NCBI GenBank assembly: GCA_023442495.1
Contig: JAEZZB010000069.1
Coordinates: 1 to 11,827 of the forward strand
Source of the DNA: Bacillota bacterium
GTDB lineage: Bacteria; Bacillota; Clostridia; Tissierellales; Peptoniphilaceae
Length of the DNA stretch: 11,827 nt
Direction: 5' to 3'
The notes under the pieces are model-generated. The model saw only the letters and a program-made list of their open reading frames with translations, ran no database searches and was not told where the DNA came from. The position numbers and the translations under genes were made by a program. This document shows positions 5,543 through 11,827 of the stretch, piece after piece; the stretch's first letter is position 1; the number at the start of each line of letters is the position of its first letter.

Positions 5543-6334
5543 TTAATATTCCCCTTTTATATCAAAGCTACTGTCTATAGGACCTTTTCCATTGCCAATT
5601 TGTATATTTGATTTAAGTGCTTTTGTTACATATCTTTTTGCAGCTTCACAAGCGTTTACAATATCATAATTTTTTGCTAAGTTAGAAGCTATCGCGGAAG
5701 ATAGTGCATCACCAGTACCACGAACATTTTTAGTATTTATCTTTTCTCCGTATAACCAATATCCACCATTTTTTGTGTATAAATAGTCATTAGCATTATC
5801 GCCTTCTACTCCACTTTTAGTTATGACATTACATCCATATTTTTTATGTATTTTTTTAGCCGCAATTTCCATATCTTCCTCATTATTAATTTGCATGCCG
5901 GATATAATCTCTGTTTCTTCTTTATTTGGAGTAATTAAATCTGCAAGTGGAATTAATTCTTTTAGTAAGGTTTCAATAGCATCGTCATTTATTAACTTAA
6001 TTTTTTTATGCGAAACTATTACGGGATCTATTATTAAATTTTGCGGCTTATATTCTTTTAATTTTTTAGCTGTCATTTCAATTAATTCTCTTGATAGAAG
6101 CATACCCGTTTTTGTAGCATCAGGTATTACATCCTTAAATAAATAATCTATTTGCATTTCAAGAAATTCCGGCTTAGTTTCTTGAACGCCATAAAATCCA
6201 ATTGAATTTTGTGCACTAATGAGTGTAACTGCTGTGATTGCATAAACTCCATGCGCCGTCATAGTCTTGATATCAGCCTGCATTCCAGCACCACCAAATG
6301 GGTCGCTTCCAGCTATAGTAAGTACTGTTTTCAT
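5543..6334 (-). CDS. thiD: ThiD/PdxK-type kinase (hydroxymethylpyrimidine(-P) or pyridoxal kinase)
   Basis: The 263-residue ribokinase-fold protein starts MKTVLTIAGSDPFGGAGMQA, a typical ThiD opening in which AGSD and GGAG line the substrate site. SAQNS (40-44), IIDPV (101-105), TPNKEETEIISG (135-146) and GTGD (206-209) follow in family order. ThiD phosphorylates HMP and HMP-P for thiamine; close relatives phosphorylate pyridoxal/pyridoxine. As I recall the families, ThiD usually has GTGC where this protein has GTGD, and the ThiD-typical SGD of the DPVMVAxSGD motif reads HKK here (109-111). The vitamin specificity is therefore open and the gene symbol is provisional. It is the first gene of an operon with the ABC transporter; an ATG behind GGAGG gives the start. 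Confidence 0.8.
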   Translation of the reverse strand: MKTVLTIAGSDPFGGAGMQADIKTMTAHGVYAITAVTLISAQNSIGFYGVQETKPEFLEMQIDYLFKDVIPDATKTGMLLSRELIEMTAKKLKEYKPQNLIIDPVIVSHKKIKLINDDAIETLLKELIPLADLITPNKEETEIISGMQINNEEDMEIAAKKIHKKYGCNVITKSGVEGDNANDYLYTKNGGYWLYGEKINTKNVRGTGDALSSAIASNLAKNYDIVNACEAAKRYVTKALKSNIQIGNGKGPIDSSFDIKGEY

Positions 6335-6364
6335 AATTCCTCCATTTTAAATAATACTATTACT

Positions 6365-6393
6365 ATAGTATAATATTTTTGTATTAATAACAA
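6365..6393 (-). promoter_or_regulatory. Candidate promoter for the thiD-ABC operon
   Basis: On the minus strand TTGTTA (6393-6388) and TACTAT (6370-6365) are 17 bases apart, each matching consensus at 4 of 6 positions. The -10 box is part of the palindrome TACTATAGTA (6361-6370). Confidence 0.5.
6369..6374 (+). promoter_or_regulatory. Candidate -10 box for the plus-strand hydrolase gene
   Basis: A perfect TATAAT lies 58 bases before the ATG at 6432, but no good -35 box is seen 16-18 bases upstream. It abuts the oppositely oriented -10 box of the thiD operon, so the divergent promoters may compete. Confidence 0.35.
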
Positions 6394-6431
6394 AATTATA
6401 GCAAATTTTTATAAATGTTTAGGAGTTATTT

Positions 6432-7187
6432 ATGAGAGTAATGACGATAAATGCAAGATACATTAATGATTTCGACAAATATCCATGGTCATCAAGAAAA
6501 ACTGTAATAAAAGACATGATTGAAGAATATAATCCTGATTTAATCGGTTTTCAAGAAATAATGGAAGGACATTTTAATTATTTAACATCAGTATTTAGGG
6601 ATAAATATTATTATTATGGTGAATATAGAGATTTTAATGACCCATCTGCAGAAATGAACATGATATTTGTTAAAAAAGATAAATTTGAAATTATTTCTTC
6701 TGATACAATTTGGTTAAGCGAAAACCCAAATGAAAAATACTCAATTGGTTGGGATGCAGATTTAGCTAGAGTCTTGTCTTATGTTAAAATAATAAATTTG
6801 CTAAATAAAAAAACATTATATTTTCTAAATACTCATTTTGATCACGCAGGTGAACAAGCAAGAATAAATTCTGCAAAATTGGCAATTGATTTAATCAAAG
6901 AATTAAATGAAACTATTATATTTACTGGAGATTTTAATACTACTCCAAAACACGGATATATCAACACTTTACTTAAATCTGATATTCTTGATAATTCATA
7001 CAATCATCTTGAAGATAAGGAAAACTCTCTTACAATTCATAATTTTTCAGGCGAGATAAAGGGTGAACCAATTGATTATATATTTGCAACTAAAGATATG
7101 AAAATTGTTAATTGTGAAATTATTAGATATCAAAAAAAAGGTGTGTTTTCATCAGATCATTATCATGTTTTAGTTGATTTTGAATAA
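6432..7187 (+). CDS. Endonuclease/exonuclease/phosphatase-family hydrolase
   Basis: The 251-residue protein has the complete metal-dependent EEP active site: N7 in MTINARY, QE (41-42) in LIGFQEIMEG, H135 in NTHFDHAG, D167 and N169 in FTGDFNT, D215 in IDYIFAT, and the closing SDH (241-243). Members cleave phosphodiester or phosphate bonds in substrates ranging from DNA and RNA to lipids, so the true substrate cannot be assigned; small bacterial relatives are often annotated only as EEP family protein. No signal peptide or membrane segment is seen, so it should be cytoplasmic. The ATG follows AGGAG (6421-6425). It is the only plus-strand gene, divergent from thiD and convergent with the shikimate kinase fusion. 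Confidence 0.88.
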   Translation: MRVMTINARYINDFDKYPWSSRKTVIKDMIEEYNPDLIGFQEIMEGHFNYLTSVFRDKYYYYGEYRDFNDPSAEMNMIFVKKDKFEIISSDTIWLSENPNEKYSIGWDADLARVLSYVKIINLLNKKTLYFLNTHFDHAGEQARINSAKLAIDLIKELNETIIFTGDFNTTPKHGYINTLLKSDILDNSYNHLEDKENSLTIHNFSGEIKGEPIDYIFATKDMKIVNCEIIRYQKKGVFSSDHYHVLVDFE

Positions 7188-7227
7188 TAAAAATAGTGGG
7201 TTTGAGTTTATCTCTTTCCCACTTTTA
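7186..7227. terminator. Bidirectional intrinsic terminator between convergent genes
   Basis: AGTGGG (7195-7200) pairs with CCCACT (7218-7223), and an inner GAG/CTC pair can extend the stem. On the plus strand it is followed by a short T-run (CTTTT, overlapping the stop of the minus gene); on the minus strand by ATTTTTATT. It can therefore end both the hydrolase and the shikimate kinase fusion transcripts. Confidence 0.8.
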
Positions 7228-8721
7228 AAATATTTCTAAACTCTTAAATTTTTCTTCTACAAGATAGGCAGCTTTATCGAAATTCCCGTGATTTTCTACG
7301 GTATAATCCGTAAAATATTTGTATCCTTTATCTCTATCCTCTTTCATTTTTATAAGCGTTTCTATTCCTCCTTCTGAAAGTGGACGATTTCTAGTTGAAA
7401 GATAATTAATATTTCTTTCAATCATAAATATTATGGAATTCTTTTTAAGATGATAGTAATTTTCCATTTTTGAAACTACACCACCACTGGTTGAAATTAT
7501 GACATTTTGTAAATTTCCAAGTCTTCTTACGATTTTTTTCTCCATTTCTCTAAATTTAGATTCGTCTTCACATCTTAAAAATTCAGCAGGACTAATTCCA
7601 TATTCCTTTTGAAATTCTCTGTCTAAATCATAATGTTTTCGCCCCATTATTTTACCAAGTTTACGACCTATAGTAGTTTTACCTGCACCTGGCATTCCTA
7701 CTAAAACTATATTCAAATTTTCTTTAATATAATCATCAAAAATATTTTCAAAAATATAATCATTATATTTTCGGCTTGTTAGTATTTCTAAGCTTTTTTT
7801 AGTTTCATAAACTTCCTTGCAAAATCCGTGATATATATCAATATTATTATTTTTTGCATCAATATATAATTTTGAAAAGAAAACATCATTTGAAAAATCT
7901 ATGATATATTCTAGATATGGAAAATTTGATAAATAAATTAAATTTTCATAATCTTCTATCTCACTGTCAAGCATATTTATCAAAACTTGATTATGATACT
8001 CTTTTCTGCAAATTTCATCTTTATTATATATTTCAATTGAATTAGCCTTTAACTTTTTAAGACAATATTGTAGCGATTTTGTAGAATCATTACCGCTTAA
8101 TATAATAATATCCTTACCTTCAATTTGAAGTCCATATTTTTTAAAAAACTGCATATACCCATAATATTCAGTATTAAAACCAAAGTTTTTTCCATTAAAT
8201 TTTTGAATCAAATTCAAACATTCTATATCTCTAACTTGAAAAGTACAATCATCTAGCAAATCTATCAATTGCTTTGAATTATCTGTATTTATAAAATAAC
8301 CTTTGAAATTATTTCTTTTTATTAGATTTTCTATTTCATTTTCATTTAGTGTAAATAAACCAAATTCTTTTGATACGAATCTATTTAGTATATACTCTGT
8401 CAACTTTTTTTCGTTGTAATTTACAAGAGCATATTTTAAGTTAAATTCACTTCTAACTCTATTAAATTGCTTTTTGTTAGCTTTAATTAAAATTTTATAT
8501 AATTCATTTAATTCTGAAATTTCAGATATTCCATTAAAATTAACAAACAGAATATTTCTTGTAATTTCGTCATTTTCTAAATTATTTTTAAAAATATATT
8601 CAAAAATTTCTTCACTCAAAGAAACTCGCTCAAGAAATAAGTCATTTAACTGTGAGTCTATATCTTTCATATCTTCAAAATAATATTCAATTTTATTAAA
8701 TTTATTATTTTTCTTTTTCAT
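7225..8721 (-). CDS. Chorismate mutase-like / degenerate shikimate dehydrogenase-like / shikimate kinase fusion
   Basis: The 498-residue protein reads as three domains. Residues about 16-90 look like an AroQ chorismate mutase (IDSQLNDLFLERVSLSEEI), though several catalytic positions seem altered. Residues about 97-320 follow the AroE layout but with key motifs changed: the SLSP motif reads KLTE (106-109), NVTIPHK is replaced around 143-149, NTD is NTE (183-185), and the GAGGA dinucleotide loop is SGNDST (209-214). Residues about 337-498 are a good AroK kinase: Walker A GMPGAGKTT (342-350), DLD (365-367), FREME (390-394), SGG (412-414), RPL (446-448) and an R463 lid-type residue. Shikimate kinase makes shikimate 3-phosphate. 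The ATG at 8721-8719 has only a weak GGGA-type site. It converges with the hydrolase gene; no other aromatic genes are nearby. Confidence 0.8.
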   Translation of the reverse strand: MKKKNNKFNKIEYYFEDMKDIDSQLNDLFLERVSLSEEIFEYIFKNNLENDEITRNILFVNFNGISEISELNELYKILIKANKKQFNRVRSEFNLKYALVNYNEKKLTEYILNRFVSKEFGLFTLNENEIENLIKRNNFKGYFINTDNSKQLIDLLDDCTFQVRDIECLNLIQKFNGKNFGFNTEYYGYMQFFKKYGLQIEGKDIIILSGNDSTKSLQYCLKKLKANSIEIYNKDEICRKEYHNQVLINMLDSEIEDYENLIYLSNFPYLEYIIDFSNDVFFSKLYIDAKNNNIDIYHGFCKEVYETKKSLEILTSRKYNDYIFENIFDDYIKENLNIVLVGMPGAGKTTIGRKLGKIMGRKHYDLDREFQKEYGISPAEFLRCEDESKFREMEKKIVRRLGNLQNVIISTSGGVVSKMENYYHLKKNSIIFMIERNINYLSTRNRPLSEGGIETLIKMKEDRDKGYKYFTDYTVENHGNFDKAAYLVEEKFKSLEIF

Positions 8722-8782
8722 ACTATATCTTTTCCCTTTATTTTTGTAATGAGATATTTCTAGAGAGATAAATTTTATTTAT

Positions 8783-8806
8783 AAAAAAGGGAATCTTTCG
8801 ATTCCC
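8783..8806 (-). terminator. Intrinsic terminator after apt
   Basis: On the minus strand GGGAATC (8806-8800), the tetraloop GAAA, and GATTCCC (8795-8789) form a perfect 7-bp stem, followed by TTTTTT. It lies 6 bases after the apt stop codon and separates apt from the shikimate kinase fusion. Confidence 0.95.
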
Positions 8807-8812
8807 ATTTAA

Positions 8813-9331
8813 TTAATGATCATATTTTACTAGTGAAAATGTCTTATAATCTTCAAATAAATCCATTCCATTTAAATCTTCAAGTTCAATTAAAAATCCT
8901 ACGCACGCTATTTCAGCTCCTGCCTCTTCTACTAAATCAAGTGCAGCTTTTGCTGTGCCACCTGTTGCTAATAAGTCATCAATTAGAATAACTTTATCGC
9001 CTTTTTTGAATACATCAGCATCTATTTCAACCACATTTGTACCATATTCAAGAGAGTATTCTTTCTTTATAATATTTCCTGGTAATTTACCTGGTTTTCT
9101 AACTGGAACAAATCCTTTACCAAGTTTTAATGCTAATGGTGCTCCTATAATAAATCCTCTTGCTTCAACACCTACAACATAGTCAAATTCTAAGTCTTTA
9201 ACTTGTTCTTCTATTTGTTTTATTGCTTCTGCAAAAGCTTCACTATCTTGTGTTAGGGTAGTGATGTCCTTGAAGCTTATTCCTTCCTTTGGAAAATCTT
9301 CGATAACCCTTATTTTTGATTTTATATCCAT
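8813..9331 (-). CDS. apt: Adenine phosphoribosyltransferase
   Basis: The 172-residue protein is of the normal Apt length. It shows the N-terminal DFPKEGISFKDITTL (12-26), ARGFIIGAP (57-65), RKPGKLPG (78-85, the flexible loop typical of Apt) and the PRPP-binding motif VILIDDLLATGGT (114-126). Apt converts adenine and PRPP to AMP, salvaging adenine in the cytoplasm. The ATG follows GGGAG. A 17-base-spaced promoter overlaps the end of the preceding metallophosphatase gene, and a strong terminator follows, so apt can be an independent transcription unit. Identification is secure. Confidence 0.97.
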   Translation of the reverse strand: MDIKSKIRVIEDFPKEGISFKDITTLTQDSEAFAEAIKQIEEQVKDLEFDYVVGVEARGFIIGAPLALKLGKGFVPVRKPGKLPGNIIKKEYSLEYGTNVVEIDADVFKKGDKVILIDDLLATGGTAKAALDLVEEAGAEIACVGFLIELEDLNGMDLFEDYKTFSLVKYDH

Positions 9332-9371
9332 TTCTCCCTCTTCTCCATATTAGAAATTCATACACTTTATT

Positions 9372-9400
9372 ATTTTACAATATATAAAAAATTATCTCAA
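9372..9400 (-). promoter_or_regulatory. Promoter for apt
   Basis: On the minus strand TTGAGA (9400-9395) overlaps the stop codon of the metallophosphatase gene and is 17 bases from TAAAAT (9377-9372). Matches are 4 to 5 of 6 at each box. The predicted start lies about 35 bases before the apt ATG. Confidence 0.65.
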
Positions 9401-10221
9401 ATTTTAGAATTTTTAATTTTAATTTCTACTATTTCTGGGGTATTAAATACTCTTTTAGCCCATACATAATTGTTTCCAAGACCCTTTGAATTTATCATCA
9501 CTGTATTCCCCAATTTAAAAATTCCGCCAGCATATTTTGGCAATATTCCTTGATTAGGTGCCAATATTGGAATTCCAAATATTCTTGCATGTCCACCATG
9601 TGCATGACCTGAAAATACAACATCATATCCATATTTTTCATATAAATCTATAAATTCCGGTCTATGAGAAAGCAATAATTGAAATTTATTATGATTTTCA
9701 AATTTTTCAAGATTTTCAATCATTTCTTTTCTTTCATCTTTTTGAACTTTCTTGTTTATATTTATATATTCATTTGGATCTTGTATGCCTACAATTTCAA
9801 TATTATCAAAAGCTACTTTTGAATTATTTAATATAACAATTCCTTTTTCTTTTAATTTATCTTCTAGTTCTCTATATTTATATGACCCTTTTTCGTGATT
9901 TCCCTGTACAAAATATATATTGCCATTAAGAGCATTTACAAGCTCCATTGCAATATCAATATTGGTATTTCTTCTATCAATCAAATCACCAGTGATAAAT
10001 ATAAAATCATAGTTTTTATTAATTAAGTCGGTAATTTTATATTGATTTTTACCAAATCTTTGATTATGCAAATCAGATATTTGCAATATATTTAGCTGTT
10101 TAATATCTGATTTTAAATTTTTCTCAATGATATATTTTGTTAATTTAACTCTTTTATTATCATAAAGGATATATACGATAAAAATTAAGCCTATAATTCC
10201 TAATGCTATTAAATATTCCAT
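9397..10221 (-). CDS. Membrane-anchored YkuE-like metallophosphoesterase
   Basis: The 274-residue protein has one N-terminal membrane helix (about 3-20, LIALGIIGLIFIVYILY) and then a calcineurin-like catalytic domain. All motifs are present: D50 and H52 (ISDLHN), D79 (ITGDLIDRR), N108-H109 (GNHE), H186 (LLSHRPE) and H206/H208 (SGHAHGGHAR). These bind a dinuclear metal centre. YkuE-type enzymes act on phosphoesters at or near the membrane, and the substrate is not known here. The ATG lies one base after the stop of the DJ-1-family gene, with no visible ribosome binding site, so it is probably translated by coupling to that gene. The TM-containing N-terminus supports this start. Confidence 0.88.
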   Translation of the reverse strand: MEYLIALGIIGLIFIVYILYDNKRVKLTKYIIEKNLKSDIKQLNILQISDLHNQRFGKNQYKITDLINKNYDFIFITGDLIDRRNTNIDIAMELVNALNGNIYFVQGNHEKGSYKYRELEDKLKEKGIVILNNSKVAFDNIEIVGIQDPNEYININKKVQKDERKEMIENLEKFENHNKFQLLLSHRPEFIDLYEKYGYDVVFSGHAHGGHARIFGIPILAPNQGILPKYAGGIFKLGNTVMINSKGLGNNYVWAKRVFNTPEIVEIKIKNSKI

Positions 10222-10222
10222 A

Positions 10223-10777
10223 CTATTTGTTAAATATTATTGAATTTTCTACTTCTTTTCTTGTATTTTCATCTTTCATATATTCTATCAATGCCATTGC
10301 AAGCTCGCCTGCAGTACCCGCACTTCTTGATGTAATTATATTATCTGAAAATACAACTCTATCTTCGCTATATTCAGCTATATTTTCAAATTGATTCTTT
10401 ACTCCAGGGAATGATGTAATTTCTTTATCTCTCAAAATGCCAGCATCATAAAGAACTGTTGGTCCTGCACAGATTGCTACTATTGTAGATTTTTCTTCAT
10501 TTAATTTTTTAAGTAATTCCAATACTCTTTCATCTTTTCTCAAAACTTCTGTAGCTTTTAATCCACCTGGTACAAATACCATTTTTACATCATCTAAATT
10601 TAATTCATTTAATAATATATCTGCTTTCACTACAATATTGTGAGCTGATTCAACGAATAATTCATCTTTCACCGATACTGTAACTACATCTATTTCTGCT
10701 CTTCTCAAATAATCAACAATTGTTAAAGCTTCTACTTCTTCAAATCCATCTTGTAATAAAACAAATAAAGTTTTCAT
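10223..10777 (-). CDS. DJ-1/PfpI-family protein
   Basis: The 184-residue protein starts MKTLFVLLQDGFEEVEALTI and has the family nucleophile elbow AICAGPTVLYDAG (101-113), with Cys103 as the reactive cysteine and Glu16 in the position that supports it. The closing motif ITSRSAGTAGEL (148-159) replaces the more usual TSRGPGT. The position where human DJ-1 has His126 is Phe123 (SFPGVK), as in several bacterial relatives. DJ-1-type proteins act in oxidative or carbonyl stress protection, and some are chaperones or deglycase-like enzymes; the specific role is not decidable. The ATG follows AAGGGG. It is 59 bases after the mazF gene and one base before the metallophosphatase. Confidence 0.88.
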   Translation of the reverse strand: MKTLFVLLQDGFEEVEALTIVDYLRRAEIDVVTVSVKDELFVESAHNIVVKADILLNELNLDDVKMVFVPGGLKATEVLRKDERVLELLKKLNEEKSTIVAICAGPTVLYDAGILRDKEITSFPGVKNQFENIAEYSEDRVVFSDNIITSRSAGTAGELAMALIEYMKDENTRKEVENSIIFNK

Positions 10778-10836
10778 AATATCCCCTTTTTACTTTTATA
10801 AATTATCTAATTTACTAAAAATTATTATTCTATTCT

Positions 10837-11193
10837 TTAGCTATTATTTTCTTTATCTAAGGCTAAAGATATGTACAATGCATTATCAATTTTTTTGATT
10901 ACTTTATTATCTAATTCTCCTACTTTATCTCTCAAACGTCTTTTATCAATTGTCCGAATCTGTTCTAATAAAACTACTGAATTCTTAGGAAGATTAATAT
11001 CACCAGTTATTATTATATGTGTTGGTAAATTAGATTTATTAGTTTGAGATGTTATTGCAGCTGCAATTACTGTGGGTGAATATTTATTTCCTGTATCATT
11101 TTGAATTATAACTACAGGTCTTACCCCTCCTTGTTCTGATCCTACAACAGGACTTAAGTCCGCGTAAAATACATCCCCTCTTTTAATCTTCAC
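10837..11193 (-). CDS. ndoA: MazF/EndoA-type mRNA interferase toxin
   Basis: The 118-residue protein is a near textbook EndoA: it begins MKIKRGDVFYADLSPVVGSE and continues QGGVRPVVIIQND, with catalytic R25 and T48 in place (T48 in AAAITSQ) and LLEQIRTIDKRRLRDKVG in the C-terminal half. By homology it would cleave single-stranded RNA at a short motif (UACAU in Bacillus), but the motif here is unknown. The start is GTG (11193-11191), behind GAGGAG. The first 11 bases overlap the end of alr. In Bacillus the order is alr, ndoAI (antitoxin), ndoA; here the antitoxin gene is absent between alr and the toxin, and none fits the 59-base gap behind it. Confidence 0.93.
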   Translation of the reverse strand: MKIKRGDVFYADLSPVVGSEQGGVRPVVIIQNDTGNKYSPTVIAAAITSQTNKSNLPTHIIITGDINLPKNSVVLLEQIRTIDKRRLRDKVGELDNKVIKKIDNALYISLALDKENNS

Positions 11194-11827
11194 AATTTTT
11201 CTCCTCGATATAAATTCTAGACACCCTTGGAGATATTGAAGTCATTACTTCATAAGAAATAGTTTTCGCCCAATTTGCAACCATGTCCGGTGTAATTTCT
11301 TCATCACCTGATTTTCCAATAAGTACGACATCATCATGTAATTTTACTTCTATATCGGATATATCAACCATAAATTGGTCCATGGTAATATTGCCTAATA
11401 TACTTGCTTTTTTACCATTTATAAGAACATAGCCAATATTTGAAATAATTCTCATATACCCATCTGCATATCCAATTGATACAGTTGCTATTTTTCTTTC
11501 TTTATCTGATATAAATGTTCTTCCATATGAAACAGCTTCGCCTTTTTTAATTGTTTTAATATTTGAAACTTTAGATTTTAGTTCAAATGAGTTTTTAATT
11601 CCCAAATCAAGTTTTTCTTTCATATATTCTGATGGATACATTCCATACATTGATATTCCAGACCTTATAGCATCGGATCCTGTGTTATAGGCAACTCCTG
11701 CAGCATCATTTGCACTATGTTTTATCCAATCTTTTGAAATATCACTTAATTTTGAAATCATTTCATTGAATTTATTCAATTGATAAATGGTATATTCTTT
11801 ATCTTTTTCATCTGCAGATGAATAATG
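11183..11827 (-). CDS. alr: Alanine racemase, C-terminal part (cut by window edge)
   Basis: The frame is open to the right edge, giving 214 residues of the C-terminal half plus a TAA stop; the PLP-lysine barrel start lies outside. The first residues, HYSSADEKDKEYTIYQ, match the family THFASADE segment. Later come VAYNTGSDAIRSGISMYGMY, VSYGRTF, ATVSIGYADGYMR (carrying the catalytic second-subunit tyrosine) and GNITMDQFMVDIS. Alr converts L-alanine to D-alanine for peptidoglycan in a PLP-dependent reaction. An internal TTG at 11779 could look like a start, but the homology continues upstream, so it is not one. The last 11 bases overlap the mazF-type toxin gene. Confidence 0.95.
   Translation of the reverse strand, partial: HYSSADEKDKEYTIYQLNKFNEMISKLSDISKDWIKHSANDAAGVAYNTGSDAIRSGISMYGMYPSEYMKEKLDLGIKNSFELKSKVSNIKTIKKGEAVSYGRTFISDKERKIATVSIGYADGYMRIISNIGYVLINGKKASILGNITMDQFMVDISDIEVKLHDDVVLIGKSGDEEITPDMVANWAKTISYEVMTSISPRVSRIYIEEKNCED

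Noticed and set aside
5823..6146. Open frame of 107 codons on the plus strand
   Set aside because: It is antisense to the thiD-like gene, which has clear family motifs; no ribosome binding site or recognisable protein was seen.
8751..8770. Direct repeat GAGATA, 14 bases apart, ahead of the kinase fusion
   Set aside because: Only two six-base copies in AT-rich DNA and no good promoter nearby to give it meaning.
8474..9182. Short plus-strand open frames opposite the fusion gene and apt
   Set aside because: These are antisense shadows in AT-rich coding DNA with no start signals; apt and the kinase fusion explain the stretch.
10203..10394. Short plus-strand open frame opposite the DJ-1-family gene
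   Set aside because: It is an antisense shadow over the end of a well-supported gene, with no start signal or recognisable protein.
11777..11779. TTG as the start of a complete 198-residue protein
   Set aside because: Alanine racemase homology continues upstream to the window edge in the same frame, so the TTG is an internal leucine codon.

Overview
The window looks like chromosomal DNA from a low-GC, Gram-positive-type anaerobe (Bacillota). Three things support this: very AT-rich coding and spacer DNA, strong AGGAGG-type ribosome binding sites before most genes, and a conserved rpmG-secE-nusG-rplK-rplA-rplJ-rplL block. The protein style suggests Tissierellia/Peptoniphilaceae (relatives of Finegoldia or Helcococcus), but that placement is an impression, not a search result. 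All genes but one lie on the minus strand, so transcription mostly runs from high to low coordinates.

Right part (about 8813-11827). In transcription order this holds the C-terminal part of alanine racemase (alr), an overlapping MazF/EndoA RNase toxin with no antitoxin gene beside it, a DJ-1/PfpI-family protein, a membrane-anchored YkuE-like metallophosphatase, and adenine phosphoribosyltransferase (apt). apt has its own promoter inside the end of the preceding gene and ends at a textbook intrinsic terminator.

Middle part (about 3246-8721). The most unusual gene is here: a 498-residue protein that reads as a chorismate-mutase-like domain, a degenerate shikimate-dehydrogenase-like domain and an apparently intact shikimate kinase. 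It converges with the only plus-strand gene, an endonuclease/exonuclease/phosphatase-family hydrolase, and the two share a bidirectional terminator. Divergent from the hydrolase is a tightly packed operon: a ThiD/PdxK-type vitamin kinase, an ABC-2-type ATPase, and a large polytopic ABC membrane subunit whose start codon overlaps the ATPase stop.

Left part (1-3067). This is the translation/transcription block. A near-consensus promoter and a 5' hairpin precede rpmG (L33, a 49-residue gene), followed by secE, nusG, rplK, rplA, rplJ and the start of rplL. It carries layered autoregulation visible in the DNA. Two copies of a GUGGGAGG...CCAC element that resembles the L1 stalk of 23S rRNA lie before rplK and before rplA. 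A complete L10 leader, with its own promoter, an antiterminator option and an intrinsic terminator, lies before rplJ.

No tRNA, rRNA, CRISPR array, insertion sequence or prophage signal was seen. Most of the window is ordinary housekeeping DNA. The items deserving a second look are the fused aromatic-pathway protein with two apparently decayed domains, the antitoxin-less MazF coupled to alr, the duplicated L1 elements, and an 18-bp perfect palindrome over the -35 region of the rplJ promoter.
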